Shown here: positions 22,651 to 34,012 of the stretch, piece by piece | Layout: each line of letters begins with the position of its first letter | Position numbering within the stretch: the first letter of the stretch is position 1 | Origin: Teratosphaeria epicoccoides | Lineage: Eukaryota > Ascomycota > Dothideomycetes > Mycosphaerellales > Teratosphaeriaceae | Length of the DNA stretch: 64,000 nt | NCBI GenBank assembly: GCA_021401465.1 | Contig: JADDMT010000097.1 | Location: forward strand, 45,803 to 109,802 | Reading direction: 5' to 3' | Made by a program: the position numbers and the translations under genes | Notes under the pieces: model-generated | The model's input: only the letters and a program-made list of their open reading frames with translations | What the model was told of the DNA's origin: nothing | Database searches by the model: none

Positions 22651-23382
22651 GCAACTGTACTGGCACGGGAAGTACATGGTGCACGAATGAAACACTGTAC
22701 AATTAGTCATTTGGTCAATGAACCGATCCGTCGACGCTGTTCAACATTCCATGGATCCTTCAATGTCCGAGGGCTTGACGGCGCCACTACAACGCTCAAA
22801 CATGCGAGTAGGCTCTGCGTCTTGTCGACAACCAGTCAATCTGTTGAGAAGTGGTCAATTAGTCTCGATCTTGCCGCGAGATCGAGACTTCGCGACCAGA
22901 CGATGGTGATCTGGTATGCTTTAGGTCGCCATCTCCAGGAGCTATCGCTGATGGTGGAGGATTATCGAGAGGCTCGTTTTGCAAATCGTGTTGAGCGGTG
23001 CTTATTTACTTTGGTTGCCGGCGCAACCCGACTTCGTGCACAGACGCGTGCAAGCAACGCGACTTCGCCAATCGATGGTCCATCTTGACTCTGCACAAAT
23101 CTTATGAGGCCAGGATAGCGACCATAATATGTTGGCCTCCGCGCTGTCGCATCGGTAGCAATTGCGTCGCCGCCGCGGTTTACTGGAGATTCAGCATACT
23201 TACCCGGGTTTCATGGCGACAGCGACAGCTTGCGACTCTATCAAAACAGCGACACCAATCACATCTCTGGACTTGGCACTGGACATTCACTGACACCGGA
23301 TCCGACTCTTGGACACGTTGAGCAGGACGACAAACATATAAGAAGGAAGCTTAGCTGTGTGGGCCAGCAGGTCAAGCGGATA
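22651..23382. other. Intergenic region
   Basis: 3' flank of the transporter and promoter/leader of the MPS1 gene. The MPS1 frame is open from 23230, but that part looks like leader. Confidence 0.4.
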
Positions 23383-26103
23383 ATGGCAGCGGTTGCGCAT
23401 CCATACCGGCCTCACATCCGGAGGAACTCGCCATTATCGCTGCATCAGCATGATGGGCTCAGGCACAATGTGGGAGGCCTCAGGCGCTTCGATATCGACG
23501 ACAGCGATTCAGACGATGAGCCGCCGCCGGCGATCAAGTTTTCCAAGGTCACCCAGGCGCTTCTTGCAGATGCGCCCGTGCCGTCACCACCACCCAAGAG
23601 AGACCAAGCGAAGGAGGGGCCCCGGCTGAACCGATCCGCCAGCAGCAGCAAAGCAGGTCTGGACACACCTAGCAGGGCGCCAGGTCTGAAGATTGTGCGA
23701 AACAGCTCGCCTTCGGTGCTCGGCCGGAATAGAAACAGCACGCCGCCGCGGATTGTGCAGGTTGGGGCCAGAGGACCAGGATCTGGACTTCGCAGCGCAA
23801 GCAATCCGGATCCACACGCAAGGTTGCCCGTCAAGCGGGAACCCACGCCAGAGCTCAACAGCAGGTCTGGCATCGTAACTCCAGCCCCTGCACCCCGTGC
23901 GATGCAAGTGACCACTCGGAGCCGTGCTGGCAGCAATGCTTCTCAAGATGGTCAGCCGCAACCGCCATCATCCCGCAGCAGACCTGAATCACGAAACGTT
24001 ATGCGAGCACGGACAGCGTCCACGGAACGGCCAATCGGTGATCATGGCCGGAGTGTATCTTATAACCCACCAGAGACCGTATTGAGGTATGCGCCGTCGA
24101 CTATTAGCCGCTCGCGGCACCCATCAGCCGAAGCTGCACCTCCGCCAGGATCACAGCGCATCAAACGAGCTCCCATTCTGACGGGATCGTTCCTCAAAAG
24201 CGGACCCGTCCGACGCGGCTTTAGGCGAAGAGACAGCGAAGATAACATCTCGCCTGCTGATGACGCACCTGGCAGCTCTGCCCCGAGCCTATCTAATCAT
24301 ACGCCTCAGGATCGAAGCCTGTCGGGTGCAGAAGGACGACGCAGTCGAAGCGGTAGCGTCAATACACGGGCAACGTCGGTCGAGCCAGTATCAGTACACG
24401 ACTTTGCGGGCAGAACGCACGCGTCTAATGATTCGCGTAATGTAAATCCTCATCTCTCTCGGAGCCAGATGAGCGACTACTCGAGACCGGGTTCTCGGCA
24501 CGCCAGTAACGACCTACCCCGAAGTCGACAGCCCAGTTTGGATCGATTTCAGACGAGAAGGCAGCCGAGCGTACAGACTTCAGATGCGTCAGTAGCTACT
24601 GCACCTGGAGCGCAGACACGACGACCAAGCGTCGATCAGGAAGCACCTAGGCTTGCCCCGGAGAACAAACCACCACAGCGGAAGCCAAGTCTGAGCCGGG
24701 CGCAATATCGATACGTCGCGCCAAAAATGCCTACAGACGCTTCGGAAGACCAGGAGAATATGCCGCCACCCACGTTCAAGCGAAACAGAGATCAAGACTT
24801 TCAGTACTTCAAGTCGGCCACCTCAATAATGTCGGACGACGAGAAGCCAAAGGTTCGTACAGTTGAGGAGACTCCGGTGCCGGTATATCACCAACAACCA
24901 GAACGTAAAGCGTTGGGAGCAATCAGTGGCAACACACCACATCGACCGGCTCCCGCTCCACCGCCAAAGATGTCAGTACTTGAGACTGCCACCGCGACTG
25001 CCGGTGCTAGTGTCACCAAGAAGAAAAAGCGAGGTCACATCACTGTCGGGGGCAAGCCTTTCACGCAGATGGGCAAGATTGGAAAGGGCGGATCCAGTGA
25101 CGTGTACTGTGTCATGGCGGAAAACTACAAGACGTTCGCTTTGAAGCGTGTTAAGCTGGAAGATTGCGACGAGTCCGCCGTGAGAGGGTACAAGGGCGAA
25201 ATCGACCTACTGAAGAGCCTCAATGATGTCGACCGCGTGGTGCGCCTGATTGAGTGGGAGCTTAACGAGCAGAAGCAGGAGCTCCTCGTGCTGATGGAGA
25301 AAGGCGATACCGATTTCAATCGCATTCTCACGCTCAAACTCAACGGCATGGATGCGAAGTTCGACCCGACATTCGTGCGCTACCACTGGAAAGAGATGCT
25401 TGAGTGCGTGCAAGCAGTCCATGATCACGACATTGTGCACTCCGACTTGAAACCAGCCAACTTCCTGCTGATCCAAGGCCGCCTTAAGCTCATTGACTTT
25501 GGCATCGCCAACGCCATTGACACCGACAACACCATGAATGTTCACAGGGATTCGCATGTTGGCACGCCGAACTACATGTCGCCGGAAAGTATTAACGATA
25601 CTAATGCCACCAACGGCATGACAAAAGATGAGGCCGGACGACCGCTGAAAAAGGATATGAGGATTGGCAAGGCCTCAGACGTCTGGAGCTTGGGCTGCAT
25701 ATTGTACCAAATGACCTACGGACGGCCACCTTTTGCGCATATTTCCAACCAGATCACGAGGATCATGGCCATCACGAACCCCAAACACGAGATCGAGTTT
25801 CCAGACCGAGGCGTCGGGGGCGTAGTCATCCCGCCTGCCCTCAAATCGACCCTGCGACGTTGCCTGAATCGTGATCCCGAGAAGCGGCCGAAGATCAAAG
25901 AAATGCTGGGTCCTGCCGATCCGTTCTTGTGTCCGGAGGGGGATGGTGCGGTGCAGATCACCGAGGAGCTGTTAGGCCAGATCATCAACAAGGTGGTTGC
26001 AAGATGCAAGGATCCGGCGAGGGGCATTCCGAGCCAGGAAGAGGTCAGTCAGTATCCTCATAGTTTCATGGTTAAGATCCGGGAGATGCAGGAGCAGGGT
26101 TAG
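23383..26103 (+). CDS. MPS1: Dual-specificity spindle checkpoint kinase Mps1/TTK
   Basis: 906 residues from MAAVAHPYRP. About 540 residues of disordered, Arg/Ser/Pro-rich sequence precede the kinase domain. The glycine loop GKIGKGGSSDVY begins at residue 564, followed by FALKRVKLE. The catalytic loop is HSDLKPANF (Asp688), then LKLIDFGIAN (Asp705), and the activation segment with HVGTPNYMSPES. This spacing and the GKGGSS loop are diagnostic of Mps1/TTK (mph1 in fission yeast), which acts at kinetochores in the spindle assembly checkpoint and at spindle poles. No intron is needed. The exact start is uncertain because the frame is open upstream. Confidence 0.95.
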   Translation: MAAVAHPYRPHIRRNSPLSLHQHDGLRHNVGGLRRFDIDDSDSDDEPPPAIKFSKVTQALLADAPVPSPPPKRDQAKEGPRLNRSASSSKAGLDTPSRAPGLKIVRNSSPSVLGRNRNSTPPRIVQVGARGPGSGLRSASNPDPHARLPVKREPTPELNSRSGIVTPAPAPRAMQVTTRSRAGSNASQDGQPQPPSSRSRPESRNVMRARTASTERPIGDHGRSVSYNPPETVLRYAPSTISRSRHPSAEAAPPPGSQRIKRAPILTGSFLKSGPVRRGFRRRDSEDNISPADDAPGSSAPSLSNHTPQDRSLSGAEGRRSRSGSVNTRATSVEPVSVHDFAGRTHASNDSRNVNPHLSRSQMSDYSRPGSRHASNDLPRSRQPSLDRFQTRRQPSVQTSDASVATAPGAQTRRPSVDQEAPRLAPENKPPQRKPSLSRAQYRYVAPKMPTDASEDQENMPPPTFKRNRDQDFQYFKSATSIMSDDEKPKVRTVEETPVPVYHQQPERKALGAISGNTPHRPAPAPPPKMSVLETATATAGASVTKKKKRGHITVGGKPFTQMGKIGKGGSSDVYCVMAENYKTFALKRVKLEDCDESAVRGYKGEIDLLKSLNDVDRVVRLIEWELNEQKQELLVLMEKGDTDFNRILTLKLNGMDAKFDPTFVRYHWKEMLECVQAVHDHDIVHSDLKPANFLLIQGRLKLIDFGIANAIDTDNTMNVHRDSHVGTPNYMSPESINDTNATNGMTKDEAGRPLKKDMRIGKASDVWSLGCILYQMTYGRPPFAHISNQITRIMAITNPKHEIEFPDRGVGGVVIPPALKSTLRRCLNRDPEKRPKIKEMLGPADPFLCPEGDGAVQITEELLGQIINKVVARCKDPARGIPSQEEVSQYPHSFMVKIREMQEQG

Positions 26104-26714
26104 TATCCTCGCAGGATCGGATGGAGTTCTCTTCCTGAGAGACGTTGAGAGAGGGCTATCGTGCATGAGTAAGGTATCGACTTTGCATAACTTTGTGTAA
26201 TGTTTGTGTTGAGGAACGCGGTGGGAGGTTGATGAGGTTGTTGGACTTTGACGCGCATGCCGCTTGGATGGCTGTTGTGTTTCGAGCGAGTCATGTGGTT
26301 TGTTTGGCTTGGAGTCTTTGACTCTCCGCCTTGCTAGCGATGGAGCTTGGTGTTTTTTCTCTTTGTCCCGGCATGGTTGAGAGGCGTCTAGGAAGCCCGC
26401 ACTGTACCCGAGAGTGGCTTGTTGTTGTTGGTTAGAAGAATCATCGCTTTCGTGCTGCCAAGCATCAACTCAACTCGTAATGTCCCCAAAGCGTTGCAAG
26501 AATCAGACAAGTAGCCGCTGGCGCTGAGGTAAGAAATGTGTTGTTGTCATGGCATGTGAATGCCAAGCAATGCGGCTCTGCTTGTTGCTTAGAGGGGCAA
26601 AGTGGGGTGGAAATCACTTGCAAAGCACCCTCCATTTACTATACAGCTCCTCGACGCACACCCTGGTGCCATCACGGTAGTTCTACTTTTCCCCCATTTG
26701 CACACAACGCTACC
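26104..26714. other. Intergenic region
   Basis: 3' flank of MPS1 and promoter of TMA22. No gene seen. Confidence 0.4.
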
Positions 26715-27525
26715 ATGGCCGAAGCCGCCGAAGCACCCCACGACGTGCGCCGTCCCGCCCAGACAGTCGTCTACTGCGGCATCTGCACGCTTCCCCCAGA
26801 AGTAGGTACGACCTCCCACCCCAATCCATCTCGGGATTTTCTCCTCCTCCTGCTCAAGATTCCCCCCCCCCCCCCCCCCCCCTCTGACCTCACGACACAG
26901 TACTGCGAGTACGGCGGCACGACCAAGAAATGCGAAGACTGGCTCGCCGCTGCCCACCCGGCGCTGCACGCGAGACTGCACGGCGCTGACGCGGCGGCCG
27001 CGGCGGGCCTGAGCGAGCTGAGTCTGGATGCGCGCAAGAGGGCGGAGAAGGATGCGGCGAAGAAGGCGGCCAAGGCGGAGGCGGCGGAGCTGAGGGAGCG
27101 GGAGGCGAGGGAGAGGACGAGGGTGCTGATTCGGAGGGTGGAGAGGAATAAGAGGAAGTTTGTTACCGAGGTTAGTGGGTTGGAGGGGTTTGGGCTGGAT
27201 TTGAAGAAGGTGAGTCTTTTGGGGGGGGGATTTTTTTTGTCTTTTCTTTTCTTTTTTTTCCCGACGAAACCTTCGTCACAGTGAGTGGAGGGAGGTGATG
27301 ATGTGAGGCTGATTGCTGTGCGATGAGTAGGTTGCGAAGGAGTTTGGGAAGAAGTTCGCGACGGGGTCGAGTGTGACGAAGAATGCGGGTGGGACGGGGG
27401 AGGAGATTACGGTGCAGGGGGATGTGTCGGAGGAAATTCTCGGTTGGTTGCAGGAGCATTATGAGCAGATTCCCGAGGAGAACATTGAGTTGGTGGAGGA
27501 TAAGAAGAAGAAGGCTGCGGCTTGA
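26715..27525 (+). CDS. TMA22: Translation machinery-associated protein 22 (DENR homologue)
   Basis: Three exons, 26715..26801, 26901..27209 and 27331..27525, giving 196 residues. The first junction rebuilds the conserved zinc-binding run YCGICTLPPEYCEYGG, with KKC downstream supplying another Cys. The middle exon is rich in Lys, Ala, Glu and Arg and coiled-coil-like; the last carries the SUI1/eIF1-like domain (KKFATGSSVTKN, EEITVQGDVSEEILGWL). Tma22 pairs with Tma20/MCTS1 to recycle 40S subunits and handle reinitiation. Intron 1 holds a 21-base poly-C run; intron 2 holds poly-G and poly-T runs. Confidence 0.94.
26862..26882. repeat. Poly-C run of 21 bases inside TMA22 intron 1
   Basis: An uninterrupted run of 21 C on the plus strand, 18 bases upstream of the intron acceptor. 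Its true length is likely to vary or be misread. Confidence 0.9.
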
Positions 27526-27618
27526 GTGGGCTTGTAGAGGCGCTCTGGGGCTGATTTTGCTTCACTGGTGCTGGACATCCTGCCTGTCTAATAAAGCTGG
27601 ACCTGTTCTCTGTTGAAC

Positions 27619-27736
27619 ACTCCTCGCGTTCTCGGACTGCGATGTACTGCTTCGTCTCTTTCCCGCAGATGTCTTTTACTCCTCGTGTTTCCAGACTGCA
27701 ATGTACTGCTTCGCCGCTTTCCGGCGTATCTCTCTT
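27619..27736. repeat. Two tandem copies of a 59-bp unit
   Basis: Copy 1 starts at 27619 and copy 2 at 27678; both begin ACTCCTCG and share a TGTACTGCTTCG block. Several differences between them are C/T or G/A. It lies just 3' of TMA22. Confidence 0.8.
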
Positions 27737-27770
27737 TCCTGCATAGTGTTGCCTGTTGCGTGCATTTCAA

Positions 27771-27880
27771 TCGCCTTTTTCGCGCCTTACCACTCGCAGT
27801 CCCTTGGACTTCATCCTGTCTTCACTCGCCTCTTTCGCGCCTTGCCACTCGCAGTCCCTTGAACTTCATCCTATCTTCAC
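27771..27880. repeat. Two tandem copies of a 55-bp unit
   Basis: Copies at 27771-27825 and 27826-27880 begin TCGCCT and share CCACTCGCAGTCCCTTG; the differences are nearly all transitions. A partial third copy may follow. Between TMA22 and the tail-to-tail gene at 27968. Confidence 0.85.
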
Positions 27881-27967
27881 TCGCCATTCCCAACATCCCT
27901 GTGTCCACCGCCATCACTGGCCGGCGGCTCGTCAGAATCATCTCCACATCCCATCTTGCACGTCGCG

Positions 27968-29664
27968 TCAATCACCACCCTTCTCGCCTGCCCTCTCGTC
28001 ATCCACCTGCTGCCTCACCTCCCTCATCACCTCGTCATAAACCCCGTCCTCCATCTCCGCCAACCTGCTCTCGCCATCCGGCCCTTCTCTCCTCTCCCTC
28101 AACTGCAAATCCTCAAACACCGCCTGGCAATACGGGTCCGGCATATCCGCCATCTCGTCGATCTTCGCATTCGCTCCATAGCACATGCTCTTCCATATCT
28201 TGTAATCAAACACCGCCGTGTTCCCTCTCAACGCGTACAGCGGGTGTCCTGGGTCGAGTGAGGTTTTGAGGTTGTTGTACGCCAGGAGCCAGTTGTAATT
28301 CTCGCGGAACCAGAGCCGGTTGATGGCGTTTTTGTGTTTGTTGAGCGCGGCCTTGGCGTTGGTAGTGAAGTGATTCTGAAGTTCCGTGATGAGAGTGAGA
28401 ATGCTGGGCGCGATGGGGAGGGGTGGGAGGGTGAGGGGGTCGGTGAATGCGGGTTGCTGGGGCGAGAGGGCGAGGATGAAGGCTGAGGAGTTGGTGGAGG
28501 GGTTGGAGGCGAGGGTGCCGTTGTTGCTGGTGGAGATGTTAGTACCTTCTTTGATCAATGATTGTTTGATATATAGGACTAGAAGCAGATGGTTGATCGT
28601 GATGGTTGGTCGTGATGGTTGGTCGTAATGGTTGGTCGTAATGGTTGGTCGTGATGGTTGGACGTGATGGTTGGTCGTGATGGTTGGTCGTGATGGTTGA
28701 TCGTGATGGTTGATCGTGATGGTGGGTCGTAATGGTGGGTCGTAATGGTCGATGCTGTGGGCTAATGCTGAGAAAATCGGTGTTGAGTGGTTCGAAGAAA
28801 GGTGACGGGGAGAGCAGGTAGTGATGGATGATGGGCGACGGTCGAATTCGCGCTGGTCGATGGATGATGGCTGTATATGAGGATTGACAGTGAGGATTAG
28901 AAGAGTGATAGGGATGATGGAGAATGATTGCAAAGAGATGCTGATGTGACAACAAGTTGATCTCACCTGCAGAAGCCAAGGTCTTCCGCGTCTCGCCAGG
29001 CCGATTCGTCATCGACAAAAGTGATGAACTCTTGCTGATTTCTCAGCTGGCACATGGTCTCCGCCAGACCACCAGGCATGTGGGCCGCAGACGTGGCATC
29101 CATCCACGTCTTGCCGAACACCTCGTTGAGGAGGATGAACGGCTCCTCCGCTTGCGTGAAGGATGCCTCGGTGGGCGACACATCAATGAAACGAGGCAGA
29201 AATTCCGTCGCCCAGACATCTGGGGTCACGTAGATCAGGACACCAGATGCTGCGGAAAGCTTGTGCTCGCAAGTGAAGGTGAGCTTCACTTTCTTCTGCG
29301 AGAAAGGCTGCAGCGCGGAGGGGGAGGTGAGGAGCGGGGCGGCGGCGGCGAGCGGCGCGGTCGGCTCGTGAATGGAGTCTCGGCTCTTGCGCTTGACTCC
29401 TGACTCCGAGGTCCTGTCAACGTGCAGTGCCTGTGGATCTACTCCGAAAGCCAGCGCTGACTCGGCGAGGCTGAGGTGGCCGTCATTTGTGTACGTCTGT
29501 GAGTGGGAAGTCAGTCCGTCACCGTCCGACCGCTGGCGATGGGGCATTGGCAGCAGCAGCGGGCGTCCTGGGTGGGAGGATGGCGGGCGATCTCCTGGTG
29601 GCGGCGTCTGCGGGGCGGGTGAGCTGGAAGGCGCGCCGTCGTGCAGGAATCGAGCGGAGTCCAT
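27968..29664 (-). CDS. Uncharacterised protein with repeat-filled intron
   Basis: Exons 29664..28967 and 28526..27968 give 418 residues. The donor is GTGAGA and the acceptor CCAG, with CTAAC just ahead of it; the 440-nt intron contains a 13-bp minisatellite. The N-terminal 110 residues are Pro/Ser-rich. A folded-looking part follows (KKVKLTFTCEHKL, GVLIYVTPDVWATEFLPRF, DVSPTEASFTQAEEPF), then FVDDESAWRDAEDLGF. Exon 2 has an aromatic segment (NRLWFRENYNWLLAYNN, DYKIWKSMCYGANAKID) and an acidic tail. I do not recognise the family. If the intron is retained, both halves end early or run through the repeat. Confidence 0.7.
28589..28744. repeat. 13-bp minisatellite, twelve copies
   Basis: Twelve full units of ATGGTTGGTCGTG and close variants run head to tail, with a partial unit after them. 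Variants change single bases (GGTC/GATC, GTG/GTA, GTT/GTG). It sits inside the predicted intron of the gene at 27968-29664. Because 13 is not a multiple of 3, the array is open in more than one frame and yields a false 13-residue protein repeat. Confidence 0.95.
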
Positions 29665-30429
29665 GATGGGGGCGCTGGGTGGCAGGGGAGGGGAACAGCG
29701 GGGTGTCGTGGGGTGGGAGTCAGGAAAAGTACATGGACATGTAGTTTTCAGTGGTACGAATGGAAGCTGGAAGGGTCGCCGGGGCAGAATTGTTTACATG
29801 GACGCTTCAATTGCTCACAGGTCGTGGCTAATAATTGGTTATTGATTCGCTAATTGGTCATTGACGGCCACGTCCTCGTCGGGGCAGGAGTCCCAAAGGT
29901 CGTCAGGAACGACAAGCGGCCAAGTCTTCCTCGATCGCATGGGAGACGTCTGCAAGAAGACATGGACGGCCGTCCTGGCTGCGGTGGTGACGCCTCGGTG
30001 CATTCTTGCCTGAACGTGCCTGATGGGTGGATTCCTCAATTGGAAGGGGCCGTCGTCGGGGGGGAAGGGACGACTCCTCCTCGGCACCTGCAGTGAAGAG
30101 GAAGTCGGCCACACTCGGCAAGAACACCTCTGGATCTGCCTCGTGTCACAGAAGGAAGGAACGAGCTTGGAAAGGAAAGCGCGAGCCTGAGATGGGAGTC
30201 GGGTCGGGTCGGGCCGTGCTGCCGTGTCTTGGCGACTGACACGTGCAGCCAAGGATCCCCAACTGCCAAGCCAGCATGCGATTCAGGTTTCCGCCTGGCC
30301 ATCAGGAGGAAGATGCAGCCAGTCCATGTTTGTGCACTCGTGAAGGAGCATGCTGACTGAGCCTCCCCTCGTCGACACCCACCGCGTACAGTACTCCTGC
30401 TGCGCATACGAGCACTTGATCGTGACATC
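29665..30429. promoter_or_regulatory. Divergent promoter region upstream of SLA1
   Basis: About 765 bases between the starts of the minus-strand unknown gene and SLA1. No gene seen; the regulatory role is inferred from position. Confidence 0.35.
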
Positions 30430-33051
30430 ATGCCGTTCGTCGACGTCTGCCGCGCCGTCTACGACTACTCGCCCAATGCCGCCGAGGAGCTCGCCATCGC
30501 AGAGGGCGACGTCCTGCTGGTGCTCGAGAAGAGCTCCGAAGACGATTGGTGGAAGGCCAAGCGGAAGGCCGCCAACGAAGACGATGACGAGCCCGAGGGG
30601 CTGGTCCCCGCCAACTACCTCGAGCCGGTGGAGCCATTGAAGCAGGCGCGCGCGCTGTACGACTACTCCGAGCAGCAGGACGAAGAGATCAGCTTCAGCG
30701 ATGGCGCCCGCCTCGACGTCTTTGACGAGACCGACCCAGATTGGACATTGGTGGGCGTGGGCGGGAAATATGGCTTTGCCCCCGCCATATATCTCGAGGC
30801 CGCCGCCGCCGCCGCAACAGCACCTGCGCCCCCGGCTCCGTCCTCGGCGCGAGCGCCAGCCGTTGTGACAGGCCCGGCGTTGCCGTCGCGAGAGCTTGCG
30901 CCTCCGCCCATGCCCGCGCCCCCCCAGACCTCTCGTGAGTCCATACCAGGAGAAGCAGACCACCCCGACCCGGGTCGTGGACCAACATCCGAGCCCGAGC
31001 CACCAGCACACAACCCGGCCGCAGCATTAGCAGGCATCATTGCGCAAAAGACGGGTGGCGCGCCAGGCCCGTCGGCCAATGATCGCAGCCTAGCCTCCCC
31101 GACTCCGCCGAAAAGACCGCAGTATACGCCAGAGCCAAGCGAGGATGAAGCTCCTCCACCGATGCCGACCCGCCCGAAGTCGCATGTCGCTGCGCCCACC
31201 ATGACGTCGCCACGATCTCCTGACCCACCGGGCGTCATGCCAAGCCCGCCGTACAATCGCGTCGCGTCAGGTCAATGGCCGAACGAGCCCGGCGATGAGG
31301 CGCTGCGAAGTCCGGGCGGCTTTTACCTGTACAACATCCACGAGGTGATCAAGCACATGGGCAAGAACAAGAAAATGCCAACGACATTGGGCATCAACAT
31401 CGCCAAGGGTGTGATCATGATCTCGCCGGAGAAGAGCAAAGACGGGCCGTCGAACGAGTGGACCGCGGACAAGCTCACCCACTACAGTATTGAAGGCAAG
31501 CACGTTTTCATCGATTTGGTGCGACCGAGCAAGAGCATCGACTTTCACGCGGGCGCCAAGGACACCGCGCAGGAGATTGTGGCACATCTGGGGGAGCTGG
31601 CGGGCGCCGTCAGAGCAGAGGGCTTGAGGGAAGTCTTGGCGGCAGGCGCGGGGATGGGCGCGCGAGGCAAGAAGAAGGGCAAAATGCTCTACGAGTTCAT
31701 GGCCCAAGGCGATGATGAGGTCACGGTGGCGGTGGACGACGAGGTCGTGGTGCTGGACGACACGGCATCGGACGAATGGTGGAAGGTCAGGAGGCTGCGG
31801 AACGGCACAGAGGGGGTCGTCCCGTCAAGCTATGTCGAGATTACGGGCACCGTGCAGAGCGCGCCCGACACGATCGCAGGCCTGAACGCGGCCAAAAGCA
31901 CGGTGGAGCAGAACAGGCTGGAGGAGGAGCGCCTGGCCAAGGAGGCAGCCAGGAGCAGAAAGGACGACAGCATCCCCGAACGGGGCTCCAGTCTGGCGGG
32001 CGAGACCTCTCGGACGAGCTCGCGTCGGACGGACAAGCGCTCGTCCAAGGATTCCAAGTCGAAGCCAAACCAGGCGCGCGTGCGGACATGGACCGACCGC
32101 TCCGGCACGTTCAAGGTCGAAGCCGAGTTCATTGGCCTCCGCGAGGGCAAGATTCATCTGCACAAGCAGAATGGCGTCAAGATCGCGGTGCCGGTCAATA
32201 AGATGGCGGTTGAGGACCTTGAGTATGTCGAACGCGCGACGGGCGCTTCCTTGGATGACGACAAGCCACTGGTGGATCTGAAACGGAAGGGCCCGCCGAA
32301 AAGCGAGACGAATGGCACGCGTGCGGGCGCATCGGTGCAGAAGACTCCGGATGAGTATGACTGGTTCGATTTCTTCTTGCAGTGCGGTGTCAACCCTCAA
32401 ATTTGCGAAAGATATGCGGCCGCCTTCTCGCGCGATCAGATGAGCCCCGAAGTCCTGCCGGAAGTCGATGACAAGCTTCTGCGCACGCTTGGTCTCAAAG
32501 AAGGCGACATTCTTCGTGTGACCAAATTTCTCGACAACAAGTACGACCGCAAGAAAGCGCCAGTGGCTGCCGAGGGCGAGAAGGGGGGGAACGGCGCGAA
32601 CGGTGGCCTCTTCAGTGGGCCAGGTGGTGCTTTGCGCAACAACACCCGTAAGGGCAGACCTGCGCCTCCTGTGTCGACCAACGATGTTATCAATGAGGAC
32701 GCTTTCAAACCGAGAAGTCCAGCACCTGCCGAAACACCTCTCGCATCGGCACCCGCAAGGCAGCCAAACAGTGGCTTCGATGACGATGCTTGGGACGTCA
32801 AGCCGGCCCGAACGCAGGCGGCGGCGACCCCAGCGCCAGCTCCCGCACCTGCTGAACCATCCCAACCTGCCGAGCCACCCAAGCTGCAGGTCAATGATGA
32901 CTTGTCTCTGCTTGCCATGCCTCTCCAACCGGACAAGACTGGACCTGCGCCTACTGCAGCTCAGTCCACTCCATCGACCGCAGCCCCTGCAGCCCCTGCG
33001 CCGCCACAACAACAGCAACAACAACAACAGCAGCAGCATCAACAGCAGCAA

Positions 33052-33087
<36 letters not shown>

Positions 33088-34012
33088 GGCGCCGACCAAG
33101 CTTTGTTCGACAAGATCGCAGCGCTCGCACCACCTCGGCAAAGACCACAGCCGCCTGCACAGCCGCCTATAGCCACTGGTCTCGCACCACCACCGCGAGC
33201 AGCCAGTGCTCCAGGCTTCAATCCTCACCAACCGAGCAGCCAATTTGCACCTCCCCCATTGCAGGCGCAGCTGACTGGTATCCCACAACAACAACAGCAG
33301 ATGTATGCGCAGCAGACCGGCTTTCCCCAACAGCAAGTGAATGGCTTGCAACCCCAACAGGGTTATCAGAGCCTCCAACCGACCGGCGTGCAGGCAATGC
33401 AGCAGAATTATCCTGCTTTACAACCACAGCCGACCGGCATGGCTTTTCAGCCTCAAAGCGCATTCGGACAGCAACAAGCAATGCAGCAATACCCACAACA
33501 GACCGCCTACCAACAGCCGCAACAGACCGGCTTCCCGGGACAGACCAACTATCAGCAAGCCATCATCAATGGCGCGCAGACTGGCTCCCCCTTCGCGGAT
33601 CCGCCACGTCAGCCTTTCCAGCCCACACCGTCTGGGCTGTCTAACAGCTTCGTACCCCAGCAGGCGGGTTACCAGCAGCAGCAACCTAGCTTTAACCTGT
33701 CGCAACCTACCGGCATGAATGGCGTGAATGGCGTGAATGGCTATCAAGCCCCACCTGTACCACAGCTGCCGCCGCAACAGACTGGTGGCGTGTTTGGACC
33801 TTCGCAGCCTATTGCCCCGTTGGTGCCGCAGAAGACTGGACCGCCTCCGCCCGTCCGGTTTGGTGTTAGTGGAGCCCCCAACAGATTGATGCCGCAACCC
33901 ACAGGCAGGGCTAATCTGGCGAAAGCTAGTAAGTGGTACCTCTTTGAACACAGCTCCGCATGGCAAGATACTGACCATGGTCTCAGCTCCGCAAAATCCT
34001 TTCGGATTCTGA
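30430..34012 (+). CDS. SLA1: Endocytic actin-patch adaptor Sla1
   Basis: Exon 1 is 30430..33928 and exon 2 is only 26 bases, 33987..34012 (donor GTAAGT, CTGAC branch, CAG acceptor). The spliced protein has 1174 residues and ends NPFGF, as Sla1 does; the unspliced frame would add a false tail. Domains in order: SH3 at about 3-68 (ALYDY-type start AVYDYSPNAAEEL), SH3 at 72-128 (ARALYDYSEQQDEE), a third SH3 near 416-475 (LYEFMAQGDDEVTV), the SHD1 domain near 550-610, a SAM/SHD2 domain near 642-710 (YDWFDFFLQCGVNPQICERY) and a Gln-rich C-terminus with repeated PQQTGF-like motifs. Sla1 links endocytic cargo, clathrin and the Arp2/3 machinery at cortical patches. Confidence 0.96.
33007..33087 (+). 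repeat. Polyglutamine tract within SLA1
   Basis: 27 codons, mainly CAA with some CAG, coding for ten Gln, His, ten Gln, His, five Gln (residues about 860-886). Such tracts commonly vary in length between strains. Confidence 0.95.

Noticed and set aside
28539..29018. Frame coding for a perfect 13-residue protein repeat
   Set aside because: It is the 13-bp minisatellite read through without splicing; the flanking exons have good splice sites that remove it.
30934..31006. Possible 72-73-nt intron in SLA1 starting GTGAGT
   Set aside because: The region stays open when unspliced, and low-complexity linker sequence is normal at this point in Sla1; no reason to prefer splicing.
31825..33378. 517-codon minus-strand frame rich in leucine
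   Set aside because: Antisense to SLA1; the Leu run is the reverse reading of the CAA/CAG polyglutamine tract.
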